Part shown: positions 1 through 8,083 of the stretch, piece after piece
Position numbering within the stretch: position 1 is the first letter of the stretch
Layout: each line of letters starts with the position of its first letter
NCBI GenBank assembly: GCA_026461385.1
Contig: JAPJNB010000128.1
Coordinates: forward strand, 1-34,675
DNA: 34,675 bases
Source of the DNA: Akkermansiaceae bacterium
GTDB taxonomy: Bacteria; Verrucomicrobiota; Verrucomicrobiia; Verrucomicrobiales; Akkermansiaceae
Reading direction: 5' to 3'
Notes under the pieces: generated by a model
What the model was told of the DNA's origin: nothing
Databases searched by the model: none
What the model saw: only the letters and a program-made list of their open reading frames with translations
Position numbers and translations under genes: made by a program

Positions 1-156
1 GGCGGAATTCGCCGGCGCCGCCGACACAGTGGTATCCCCCGGTGCACTGTTGTCGGCTGCCGCAACGCCAGGCAGTCCGGTGATCACCGCGCCAACACCC
101 AGCAGCACTGCCAATGCGCCAACTCGGCCTACGTATTGCTTCTGGCCAATTTCCAT
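1..156 (-). CDS. N-terminus of a secreted or surface protein (partial)
   Basis: The minus frame is open from the window edge to an ATG at 156..154, preceded by a GAGGGG-like ribosome site. The 52 visible residues hold a short polar N-terminus, a hydrophobic stretch rich in Ala, Gly, Val and Leu, and an Ala-Ala-Ala-Asp site typical of Sec signal cleavage, followed by a Ser/Thr/Pro/Ala-rich segment. This N-terminal pattern resembles large mycobacterial exported repeat proteins, but the rest of the gene lies outside the window and no function can be assigned. It lies outside the tRNA-derived repeat, so it is chromosomal and not island cargo. Confidence 0.6.
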   Translation of the reverse strand, partial: MEIGQKQYVGRVGALAVLLGVGAVITGLPGVAAADNSAPGDTTVSAAPANSA

Positions 157-387
157 TGCTCGCCCCTCAACTAATGCGCTTATGAAAGTTTGCTCACGAT
201 ACAACAGCCGGACGTGAGTTGTTCACTTGCCGGTCAGATTTGCGCGATGCGACGGTGCCGGAGAGCACGAACGTCGACGTCGGCGGCTCTGATCTCCACT
301 TAGTCTTGCATGCAAACGGCGATGAAGCGCGGTGAGCGGAAACGGGCCGGATCAGCGCTCTGTTGCGCGCTCGCCCATGACGACAGC

Positions 388-441
388 GTGGCAGGTACAG
401 GATTCGAACCTGTGTAGGCGTTAGCCGACGGATTTACAGTC
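388..441. repeat. left attachment-site repeat (attL), tRNA-Tyr 3' remnant
   Basis: These 54 bases match 34398..34451 exactly and correspond to the 3' part of tRNA-Tyr (anticodon arm, variable arm, T arm and acceptor 3' strand, minus sense). Base 442 is T where the intact gene has C, which breaks one anticodon-stem pair. The acceptor 5' strand is missing, so this copy should not give a working tRNA. Confidence 0.92.
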
Positions 442-887
442 TGCTCTTCTTGGCGTTTGTCGGCAACGGACCCATTGGCAATGTTGCTTTACCGCTCTTC
501 AAGCAGTTTGTTGGCATCGGTCGGGTTGGCTGGTGCGGAAGCTACTGCGGACGATAAGCGGACAGTTCTAGTGATCGGTGTGACACCCAGAGGCCCTTTA
601 CGCCCCGGGCCAATCAGGTCGGCGGCCCGCTGCGCCAGACCAGACTCGGCCGAGCCAGCCGGCCCCCCGATAGCTACCCAAGTGCACAGCTGAAAGCGCT
701 TCCAGGGCGACGTCGCAAACCGTATCTCCCCCTTCGCGGACCCGGAAAGGCCGGAAACATCAATCCCGGGAATGCTTTGGGTCATTATGGCGTTGTGCTA
801 GTCGCCTGGCGAACATCAAAAGGCTCTATGTATGATCACTCTCTCGGCCTGGCGACAAGCCGAGGACCAAAAGAAAGGAAATTACCG
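442..887. other. left-end region without a convincing gene
   Basis: No reading frame here has a clear ribosome site or recognisable product. A 98-codon minus frame (785..489) and a 79-codon plus frame (457..693) overlap in antisense; neither resembles a family I know. A TATGAT hexamer at 831..836 with TGGCGA about 18 bases upstream could be the promoter of the gene starting at 888. Bases 443..467 keep scattered similarity to the 5' half of tRNA-Tyr. Confidence 0.4.
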
Positions 888-1715
888 ATGATTTCGGTGT
901 TCAAGATTGACAAGTCACCCGAAGCGCTGCTCGAGGAGCTCAAAGGCCTCGGCCAGTTGGTCGCTACCTACGAGTGGCAGCGGGCCTGCGCCGTCGATGC
1001 GCTCGTTCGCGAACCGGACGAACCTGATGACGGCCGGATGACCCCCAACCAGTTCGCCAAGCAGGGCGTCCGGGGTTTGAAGTCGGTATCTGCGGTGCTT
1101 CAGTACAAGCGGGCGTACCGCCGCGCGGTCGAGGCCGGCCTGGCCGAGCCGGCAATTCTGGGCTCGACGGTGAAGTTGCCCGACGTGGACTGGCGCGAAT
1201 GGGCTGGTGAGCCCGACGCAACTGCCGCGTGGCGTGTCGGCGGCGAGGAGGTGGCAGCGCGGTATGCAGAAGAGGCGCGTGCCGCAGGCACCACGCCTGG
1301 TATGGCTGTGCGGGCCGGCTCCAATAAGGCCGCTCTGGCCGCGGCCATCCTCGCGGACCCGGCAGTCGAAAAGGCGGCCTGGGAAGCGATCCGCAAGAAG
1401 GATGCGGCTCGGTTGGCTCGCCGGCGGCAGGAACGCGATGTCGTTGTGTGCGACTTCGGACATAACGACCCGGGCCCGGACACCGGATTGGGATCACTGG
1501 TTGAGGGCGCGATTGTGGAGGCTGGCCGCCGTGAGCTTCTCGATGGCATTGAGGACCTGGCGATCGAGCTTCTCCATGCGGTCCAGCGGCTCCAGGCGGA
1601 CCACGGCTACACCGGCGTCGCGGACGAGGTTGCTCAGGTTAACCGGGTCAGCCACACCCTGACCGAAGTCCAGTGGGCAATCGCAGCATTCACGGTGGAA
1701 ACGGAGGCACGGTGA
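888..1715 (+). CDS. hypothetical protein, helical, island left end
   Basis: Encodes 275 residues. The frame is open further upstream, but the ATG at 888 is chosen because an AAAGGAAA purine tract lies about eight bases before it. I recognise no family. The N-terminal third is rich in Leu, Glu and Lys and looks alpha-helical. The central part (about residues 105-190) is Ala/Glu/Arg-rich with likely coiled-coil character, and the C-terminal third also looks helical. There is no signal peptide or membrane segment, so a cytoplasmic protein is expected. Its stop overlaps the start of the next gene (TGATG), so the two are probably co-translated. A DNA-binding or partition-like role is possible from composition alone, but I cannot support it with a motif. 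Confidence 0.7.
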   Translation: MISVFKIDKSPEALLEELKGLGQLVATYEWQRACAVDALVREPDEPDDGRMTPNQFAKQGVRGLKSVSAVLQYKRAYRRAVEAGLAEPAILGSTVKLPDVDWREWAGEPDATAAWRVGGEEVAARYAEEARAAGTTPGMAVRAGSNKAALAAAILADPAVEKAAWEAIRKKDAARLARRRQERDVVVCDFGHNDPGPDTGLGSLVEGAIVEAGRRELLDGIEDLAIELLHAVQRLQADHGYTGVADEVAQVNRVSHTLTEVQWAIAAFTVETEAR

Positions 1716-2152
1716 TGTTTGTTAGCGATGCTGCCGTGCAGCTGGTCCACCTCCTCGCGGACGCGGCAACGAAGCCCGGTCACGAAGGCTACCGTCGGGC
1801 GGGTGACTTGATGTCAGAGCTCCACATTCGTTCGGAGCACACTCTGACCAACATCATCACCAAGGCGGCGATTCTGGCGCCCTCTGTTTACCCGGGCAGC
1901 GCGTTGGTGCGGAACGACATCAATGGCTACCGGCTGAGCGACAAGCTGACTGTTGCGGACATGCTCCAGGAGCGCGGTCGCCTTCGGGCGGCGAGGACGA
2001 AGATGATGCGCGTCGCCGCCGCCCTGAAGGCTTCTAAGAACGGTCCCGTTACTCACCTGCTGGGGCAGCAGCTCACCGCCTTCAGTCAGACCGTCATCGA
2101 GCCGTTGCTCGAGACGCTCGATTATCTGGTGCTCGCTGACAACGGCGGGTAG
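1715..2152 (+). CDS. hypothetical protein, possible winged-helix
   Basis: Encodes 145 residues. The ATG at 1715 overlaps the preceding stop and has GGAGG at 1703..1707, seven bases upstream, so translational coupling with the 888 gene is likely. The segment around residues 25-75 alternates helices with a short hydrophobic hairpin ending in an Asn-Gly-Tyr-Arg-Leu motif, which resembles a winged-helix DNA-binding fold. The C-terminal half is helical. No catalytic motif, signal peptide or membrane segment is visible. A strong inverted repeat starts 19 bases after the stop, so the two-gene transcript probably ends there. The family is unknown to me. Confidence 0.7.
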   Translation: MFVSDAAVQLVHLLADAATKPGHEGYRRAGDLMSELHIRSEHTLTNIITKAAILAPSVYPGSALVRNDINGYRLSDKLTVADMLQERGRLRAARTKMMRVAAALKASKNGPVTHLLGQQLTAFSQTVIEPLLETLDYLVLADNGG

Positions 2153-2170
2153 CCGGCGCACACCATGTTG

Positions 2171-2198
2171 GTGGCCCCCAGGAACCCCTGGGGGCTAC
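2171..2198 (+). terminator. hairpin terminator after the 888-2152 pair
   Basis: A 12-bp stem (2171..2182 with 2187..2198, one G-T wobble) closes an AACC loop just after the stop at 2152. The following bases are only mildly T-rich, as is common in mycobacteria. It separates the first gene pair from the DGQHR-McrBC operon. Confidence 0.6.
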
Positions 2199-2386
2199 CT
2201 TCGTATTGACAGCCAGCCCGAACCTGGGCGTCTCCGGGCGCCCTGGACCGGGTGGCGGCACCACATTCGTGTGCTAGCGGGATGCTTCTGTAGGGGTCAA
2301 TCTGGGTCACCGCTTCCGCGTTAGCCCGGCGAGCTGATTAATGTTGTTCCGGCGTCGGGTGAACCGCCGAGCGGATCAAAAAGACG

Positions 2387-3592
2387 ATGGACGGAGTAGT
2401 TGTGGTTGCGACAATCAATTTCCCAGCGATCAAATACGAACAAGGTGGCCGGGTGATGTACACAGCCGTCATGGAGCCGCGTGCGTTGGTGAAGCTGGTC
2501 GAGGAACCCAGGATTTGGAACCCGGTGAAAAGGGGAACGGATCTCGGAACGAACCGACCTCTGTCGGAGATTCACGTCAAGGGGATCGTTGAATACATGG
2601 AGCGAACCCTGCCCGCTGATGATGGTGAGTACGTCATGGACAGCGTCACGCTCTACGGCAACGATCAAGATCTAATATTTACTAGCGCCGAGGGACAGGT
2701 TGGGCCAATTCAGCAGGGTGTGCTGTCCGTCAGTTTCGATGCCCGCTTCGATATCGGAAACGGCCAACATCGAATCACCGCGCACGAACGCATCGCGGCT
2801 TCCCATCCCGAAGAGGACGATCCCGTCGCTGTTGCACAACGACGCGTTGGCCAGCCGGTGGTGATCGTCGCCGACCGTAACCCTCTCCGCCGGGCGCAGG
2901 ACTTCGTCACACTTCAGCGCAACGTCAAGACGCTCCCCGGCTCGATGGCAGAGAGCATGGACACCAGTCAACCGCTGAATGCATATCTCGTTGACCTCTG
3001 CAAGGCAGAGGATGCGCCGAAAATACTTGGAGGAAAGGAGAGAGGTGACCGACTAATCTTCGCTACCGACGCAATCTCCAAGTACGGCAAGCAGCTGCTG
3101 ACCTACCGGGCCTACCGATATATCAGCGGCACCGCGATGATCGGTGTCGACCAGCGAACAACAGCCGGCTGGAAAAAAGCCGTTAATAACGCATTCGAAT
3201 CCGACCCTAGGTGGAAAAACGAACTCGCGGAAATGTGGACGGCCTGGGGAGATCTACCCGGCATTAAAGAAGTCCTAGCAGGTGAACTCAGTCCCGAGGA
3301 CCTTCGAGCGACATCCCTCGTGCTTGGCGGTGCCGTCACTTACGCATGTGCGTACGCAATCCATCTCCTCAAGACCAACGATGGAATTTCTTTGGGTGAA
3401 GGCGTAAAGCGACTCGCGGCCATCAACTTCAACCGCCCGAATCGAGTACCTACTGAGACGAAGCCCCTGACCAAGAATGAAACAATCTTCGCCGGGAATA
3501 TCATCGACCCCGCAACAGGAAAGGTCGCTAGCGGTCGCCCCGCATGGGAGACGGCCGGGCAGGAACTGTACGAGCGAATCAGAAAAGCATGA
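2387..3592 (+). CDS. DndB-like DGQHR-domain protein
   Basis: Encodes up to 401 residues. Around residues 122-132 it has a Phe-Asp-Ile-Gly-Asn-Gly-Gln-His-Arg-Ile sequence, a variant of the Asp-Gly-Gln-His-Arg signature of the DndB/DGQHR family. In the DNA phosphorothioation (Dnd) system DndB is a transcriptional regulator, and DGQHR proteins occur widely in defence islands. The N-terminus also fits DndB-type proteins. No dndA, C, D or E homologue is visible here, so phosphorothioation is not implied. The ATG at 2387 has a poor ribosome site; a GTG at 2402 with GGAG five bases upstream may be the true start. The McrB-like gene follows after 83 bases in the same direction, suggesting one operon. 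Its role there as regulator, sensor or effector is inference. Confidence 0.75.
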   Translation: MDGVVVVATINFPAIKYEQGGRVMYTAVMEPRALVKLVEEPRIWNPVKRGTDLGTNRPLSEIHVKGIVEYMERTLPADDGEYVMDSVTLYGNDQDLIFTSAEGQVGPIQQGVLSVSFDARFDIGNGQHRITAHERIAASHPEEDDPVAVAQRRVGQPVVIVADRNPLRRAQDFVTLQRNVKTLPGSMAESMDTSQPLNAYLVDLCKAEDAPKILGGKERGDRLIFATDAISKYGKQLLTYRAYRYISGTAMIGVDQRTTAGWKKAVNNAFESDPRWKNELAEMWTAWGDLPGIKEVLAGELSPEDLRATSLVLGGAVTYACAYAIHLLKTNDGISLGEGVKRLAAINFNRPNRVPTETKPLTKNETIFAGNIIDPATGKVASGRPAWETAGQELYERIRKA

Positions 3593-3675
3593 GTGCCACA
3601 GCATCAACGGCTCAGCGATCTAGCACCGTCTGACTACGCAACTACGGATTAGCTTCTCGGGCGACAAGGGAGAAA

Positions 3676-6405
3676 ATGACTGCGCCACAACGGGATTGGT
3701 GGAGAACATCTGTCACTCGCGAACAGGTGTTGAATGCAATCGCCCAGATCCAAACACAAGATCGAGCCGCCACCCTCTCGGCACATGGTTATCGCGAAGC
3801 GCGCGACTATGTCGTGGTTTATGAGAACGAAGAGTATCCATCAAAAGCTTTGTACGGCATCGCCTACGACCTCGCGCATCCTGGCGAAGTGCAGCTTAGT
3901 AGGCGAGGTCTATCCGGTGGGAAAGAAGTGATACGCCGGCTGAGCGACTTGGGTTTCGAGATCCGTGACATCAGCGACGACGACGATGCCGCCGTCGCCA
4001 AGAAAAAGATTCGGGTTTGGCTGGTTAGGGCGGGCCGAGACGGTGAGTACGAACAGCTGGCCCTTGCCGAAAGTGTTGCTGTCATAGGTTGGAATGAAAT
4101 CGGACCATTGCCGGAAGATTGCTACCGAGATCAGCTGAAGGGGATGATTCAGGAGATTTGGGGTGAACAACGACCTCAAAGTCTCGCGAGTCAGGCTGGT
4201 CAAATTTTTCGATTCCGCCGCGAAATCAACGTCGGTGACCTCATCGTGTTGCCTCTGAAGTCCCGCACTTCTTATGTCGCTATCGGTCGAGTTACCGGGC
4301 TATACGAATATCGGGACACCGGCGCTTTCGCCGATGAGGCAGCCGCCAAGCACACCTTACCTGTGGAGTGGCTTGCAACCGACATACCCTACGAACGATT
4401 CGACACCGACCTGCGCGCTAGCTTCGGGCAGCAGGCCACCGTGAGTGAAGTAACGAAAACCGATGCGGCCCAAAGAATTCTTGATGTCATTGGTGGCGTC
4501 GACGCGTCAGCTCTCGACCTTGTATTGAAATGGAGTTTTTCACTGGCACCTCAGACGATAGAACGACATCGAGAGGTCGCGGAGAAAGAAGGGGCTGTCT
4601 GGTGGGGTAGACGCAGCAAGGCTGCAGACTCGACTGGGCTCGCCTCGGAATGGGTTGTAAAACTCGAGGATCAACTCGAACGTGGTAGCGACACATTCGT
4701 CTACCTGTATAGCCGCGATGGCGGTACCTGGCGAACTCGACTGCTCGACTTAACTTCTGACCGCTCGGACGTTGACGAAAGCCTTGTGCCCGATTATTAC
4801 GACCCCGAAATGCCGCACTCACTGTGGGTCAAGCTGGCGGACTTCCAAGCGATCGAGCCATCGTTACTGACCGAGAACTACGTACTAGCCAGGTCTGGAG
4901 AACCCGTCACGATGGGTGGACTTGGAAACCAAACCCCTTTGATAATCCGAAAGCAAGCCGACTCCGGGGTTACCCGATACTTCATCCTGAATCAGGGTCA
5001 GGTCGATCCAGACGGGGGACATACGTACGACGATGTGGAAGGTCAGAAATACCACTGGACCTCCACGTCGTCCGGATCCTGGAGAGTTCTATCAAGGTCA
5101 CCGGGAGCCAGATTCGTTTACTACCGCACTGGCGGAGCGACAGACGGTACATCCCGAAGCTACTTCGGGTATGGGCGGATCGCTTCAATCGAAGATTCCG
5201 AAGCCGGCGGTTTTATCGCCACGATAGGCGACTTCACGAGATTTGAAACCCCGGTTCCCTTCTCCAACGGCCCATCCCGGAACGCCCAGACTTCGATCCA
5301 GGAAATAAGTCACAATGAGTTTGAATCTCTGGTCCGAGTAGGCATGAAAGGCGCCCCCATCGGACTGCTCAACGTTGAAAGTCTGCGAGACGCAACCCAG
5401 CGCGCGGGAATTACGCTCGACGATCGTATCTACGTGCAAGTCTTGGCGGCACTACTAAGCGGTAAGCATGTAATCCTCACCGGACCGCCTGGTACTGCTA
5501 AGACATCACTAGCCCAAGCAGTGGCATCAGTCGCTGCCGAAGCTGGAATGTGTGCCGGCTTTCTGCCTACGACAGCGACGGCGGACTGGACAACCTACGA
5601 GACAATCGGAGGTTTGAGGCCAACTGGCCCAGACCAACTCGAGTTCGAAGAAGGTCACTTCCTTAAGGCAATCAGACGAAACGAGTGGCTTCTCATCGAT
5701 GAACTCAATAGGGCGCATTTCGACCGCGCATTCGGGCAGCTCTTCACGGTCCTGTCAGGGCAACCGGTAGTTTTGCCCTACAGTCGGCCCGAGGCCGGCG
5801 GAAAGCCATTAGTGCTCCTACCAGAAGGGGCGACAGCACCAACGCTCGACGGTGATCTTCTCGAGATCCCGCAGACATGGCGAATCATCGCAACGATGAA
5901 TGTCTTCGACAAGTCCCTTCTCTTTGAGATGTCGTTCGCGTTGATGCGGCGATTTGCGTTCATCGAGGTTGCCTCACCCAGTAACGCCATCTTCGAAGCA
6001 CTCATCGACCGCGAGGCCTTGGCAGAAGCTAGACCGGCAGACCTGACTAAGCGGCTTCTTTCCCTCCGGCGTTTGAAGGATCTGGGTCCAGCCGTCTTCA
6101 TGGACCTCGCTAAGTACATGCGGCAGCGCATCGTCCTCGATGACGCTCCGGACGGTCAGCTCATTTTCGAAGGGTTCTACAGCTACCTCCTCCCACAATT
6201 CGAGGGAGTCGAGGCCTCTAGCGGAGAAGCGTTGTTCGACATGTTGAGTCCGATGGTCGGTACGACTGAACTAAAGCAACGCCTCAGGCGAACACTCAAC
6301 GCTGTGCTTGGCCTCGAGTTGTCCGAGCCCTCCGGGAAAGCCTCCGCTGCAGGCCCACCAGAGTCCGCCGAGGAAGAAGAACAATTTGAAGAGCAAGACT
6401 TGTGA
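3676..6405 (+). CDS. mcrB: McrB-like AAA+ protein with several N-terminal DNA-reading domains
   Basis: Encodes 909 residues, about twice the length of E. coli McrB. Residues 1-98 resemble the N-terminal head domain of ScoMcrA-type enzymes. Residues about 111-270 look like an EVE/PUA-like fold with a WLVRAGR start. Residues about 285-435 and 440-555 look like further reader-type domains, the latter with a Tyr-x-Asp-Val-x-Gly-x-x-Tyr-His motif seen in HNH restriction proteins. The AAA+ motor follows: Walker A GPPGTAKT (603-610), Walker B with D675-E676, and MNVFDKS (741-747), matching the McrB GTPase signature MNxxD. McrB proteins use GTP hydrolysis to drive an McrC nuclease on modified DNA. 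The stop overlaps the mcrC-like start. Reader-domain assignments are inferred from sequence patterns; the motor is secure. Confidence 0.88.
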   Translation: MTAPQRDWWRTSVTREQVLNAIAQIQTQDRAATLSAHGYREARDYVVVYENEEYPSKALYGIAYDLAHPGEVQLSRRGLSGGKEVIRRLSDLGFEIRDISDDDDAAVAKKKIRVWLVRAGRDGEYEQLALAESVAVIGWNEIGPLPEDCYRDQLKGMIQEIWGEQRPQSLASQAGQIFRFRREINVGDLIVLPLKSRTSYVAIGRVTGLYEYRDTGAFADEAAAKHTLPVEWLATDIPYERFDTDLRASFGQQATVSEVTKTDAAQRILDVIGGVDASALDLVLKWSFSLAPQTIERHREVAEKEGAVWWGRRSKAADSTGLASEWVVKLEDQLERGSDTFVYLYSRDGGTWRTRLLDLTSDRSDVDESLVPDYYDPEMPHSLWVKLADFQAIEPSLLTENYVLARSGEPVTMGGLGNQTPLIIRKQADSGVTRYFILNQGQVDPDGGHTYDDVEGQKYHWTSTSSGSWRVLSRSPGARFVYYRTGGATDGTSRSYFGYGRIASIEDSEAGGFIATIGDFTRFETPVPFSNGPSRNAQTSIQEISHNEFESLVRVGMKGAPIGLLNVESLRDATQRAGITLDDRIYVQVLAALLSGKHVILTGPPGTAKTSLAQAVASVAAEAGMCAGFLPTTATADWTTYETIGGLRPTGPDQLEFEEGHFLKAIRRNEWLLIDELNRAHFDRAFGQLFTVLSGQPVVLPYSRPEAGGKPLVLLPEGATAPTLDGDLLEIPQTWRIIATMNVFDKSLLFEMSFALMRRFAFIEVASPSNAIFEALIDREALAEARPADLTKRLLSLRRLKDLGPAVFMDLAKYMRQRIVLDDAPDGQLIFEGFYSYLLPQFEGVEASSGEALFDMLSPMVGTTELKQRLRRTLNAVLGLELSEPSGKASAAGPPESAEEEEQFEEQDL

Positions 6406-7616
6406 AGTCGCTACCTTGGAGCCGCGATCAAGCAATACAGCGGGTTCGACGCGATATCTGGCGGTTCGTGACCCAGGCTTCAGCGCACGAAGACGATCAA
6501 GTTCTCTGGGCAGGCGCCCTTCTCCAAATGCCAGCAGCAGAAGTCAGATTTCTAGCACGGTTGCAATTCGTTCTGAGCGATCAAGTGGGCAGATTGCTTG
6601 AAGAGATGCCGACATTGTTAAGACGATTGAACACGACTACTGCCGCTGAGACCGAGATCAGCCAGGACCGAGTTCGCGGTGCAATTCGTTGGAGCGAAAC
6701 CTTCGCCTACCGGGCGGCTACAGGCAGCCGCACAGCATACGTAACGACACCCACCCGTCGGGCTTTCGAAACTGAAGAGAATCAGCTCCTTGCGTTCACA
6801 CTCAAAGCCGTCGCCGAATTTGGCAGGACGACCGGCTGGCATCGTGGAGCTGCAGACGGACCGGCGGGCGAAATCAGCTCGCGGGCCGCGCAATCGACCC
6901 GGTGGCTGCAGACTCGACAGCTGATCGATATATCGCCGATTACGCCAACGCCGACCAGCCTAAGCCGAATCCGCGCTCGCCGGACACGACGCCGCTATCA
7001 AACGGCTCTCGACGTCTTCGACTTGTATCAGCGCTACATAGCTCGAACTGACAGAAACGCAATCCGTGATGCCGTAGAAAACCGTGCGCTAGTAGCAAGT
7101 CGCGACAGCGTCCTCCTTGAATTACTTTGCGCCTTCGATTTAATGAGAGCGCTACGGCGGCTTGGATGGACCAGCGTGGCTCCGGGACTTTTGAAGCCGC
7201 CTGTGATCTTTGAAGGCCAGCGCGGCGCTACGACGTTGAAACTTACGTACCAACACACACCCCAATCGCTGACGACTGGATCGGTCTATCGCCATATACA
7301 AGCAGCACACCAGTTCACGAGCACTGGTGGATTGATTCCCGATCTCGTACTGGAAACTGACGACGGTGATTTACGTAGATGGTTGATTATCGAAGTCAAG
7401 GGCGGCTATAAACGTTCTGTTGAAGAGTCAGCACGTGAGGCTACGAAGGACTTGCTTGCCTACAGGCAAGCGTTCTGTCCCGCGCTTGACAAACAATCGG
7501 CTCCGTATGGTCTTGGATACGCATGGGGCGAGGGGTTGAAGCCTTCGACGGCTTGCGAAATTAGCCTGTGCACTCCCGACACCTTGCCGCGAGCGCTTGA
7601 GGCACTGCTTGGTTGA
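6402..7616 (+). CDS. mcrC: McrC-like PD-(D/E)XK endonuclease subunit
   Basis: Encodes 404 residues from a GTG whose first bases overlap the mcrB-like stop (GTGA), a strong sign of coupled translation. The C-terminal part carries the nuclease core: D314 in a Leu-Ile-Pro-Asp-Leu segment and E331-V-K333 in an Ile-Ile-Glu-Val-Lys-Gly strand, the acidic/Lys triad of the McrC PD-(D/E)XK fold. The N-terminal half is Arg-rich and helical, matching the DUF2357/McrC arm that contacts the AAA+ ring. Partner and substrate follow from the gene pair: McrC cuts DNA recognised and translocated by McrB. The recognised modification cannot be read from sequence. Confidence 0.85.
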   Translation: MKSLPWSRDQAIQRVRRDIWRFVTQASAHEDDQVLWAGALLQMPAAEVRFLARLQFVLSDQVGRLLEEMPTLLRRLNTTTAAETEISQDRVRGAIRWSETFAYRAATGSRTAYVTTPTRRAFETEENQLLAFTLKAVAEFGRTTGWHRGAADGPAGEISSRAAQSTRWLQTRQLIDISPITPTPTSLSRIRARRTRRRYQTALDVFDLYQRYIARTDRNAIRDAVENRALVASRDSVLLELLCAFDLMRALRRLGWTSVAPGLLKPPVIFEGQRGATTLKLTYQHTPQSLTTGSVYRHIQAAHQFTSTGGLIPDLVLETDDGDLRRWLIIEVKGGYKRSVEESAREATKDLLAYRQAFCPALDKQSAPYGLGYAWGEGLKPSTACEISLCTPDTLPRALEALLG

Positions 7617-8083
7617 GAAACCGGGACCATGTTCCAGGTTGGAGTTTGATTCGATAAATCGTCTCACCAACGACCGCTGGGTGGCGAACGGATATCCCAA
7701 TTTCAGCCTCTGATGGTCTTCACCGCTGGTTGCGTTTCGAAGCGGCCGCGACGCTACCCAGCTCACGACCTCGTACTCCGATAGGAGACAAGTGCTGGCC
7801 TACCTGGCGGAGACCAGTTCGCGAGCGTTGAACGCGGTCACGACCGCGCTTCGTTTGACCGGCATGCCGCGTCGGTCCAGCAGCATCAAGGCGGCTTCCT
7901 TTGTGAGCGTTGGCGCCGGCTCAAGTCCAGCAAGGCGCGCCACTGCTATAGCTCTGGCGAAAGCTCGGCTAGAGGTGGCGGCAGTCGTGGCCAGAAGCGC
8001 AACCCGTGATTTTGGCAGATGCATCCAACTTGTCAGCCCTGCGCGTTAGCCTGCGGTGGGAACATGAAGTCGGGGGAAAATTT
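7617..8083. other. gap with two overlapping weak reading frames
   Basis: Between the mcrC-like stop and the helicase-nuclease start lie 467 bases. A plus frame of 85 codons (7792..8049, GTG with AGGAG four bases upstream) and a minus frame of 74 codons (8024..7800) overlap antisense. Both have plausible codon use and neither matches a family I recognise. The minus product contains a Thr-Lys-Glu-Ala-Ala-Leu segment that could be an HTH remnant. At most one is likely to be a gene. The region may also hold the promoter of the five-gene operon. Confidence 0.3.

Noticed and set aside
489..785. 98-codon minus frame near the left end
   Set aside because: No ribosome site and no recognisable motif, and it overlaps an antisense frame of similar length, so neither is supported.
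2206..2234. TTGACA hexamer upstream of the DndB-like gene
   Set aside because: The -35 is perfect, but no acceptable -10 lies 16 to 18 bases downstream.
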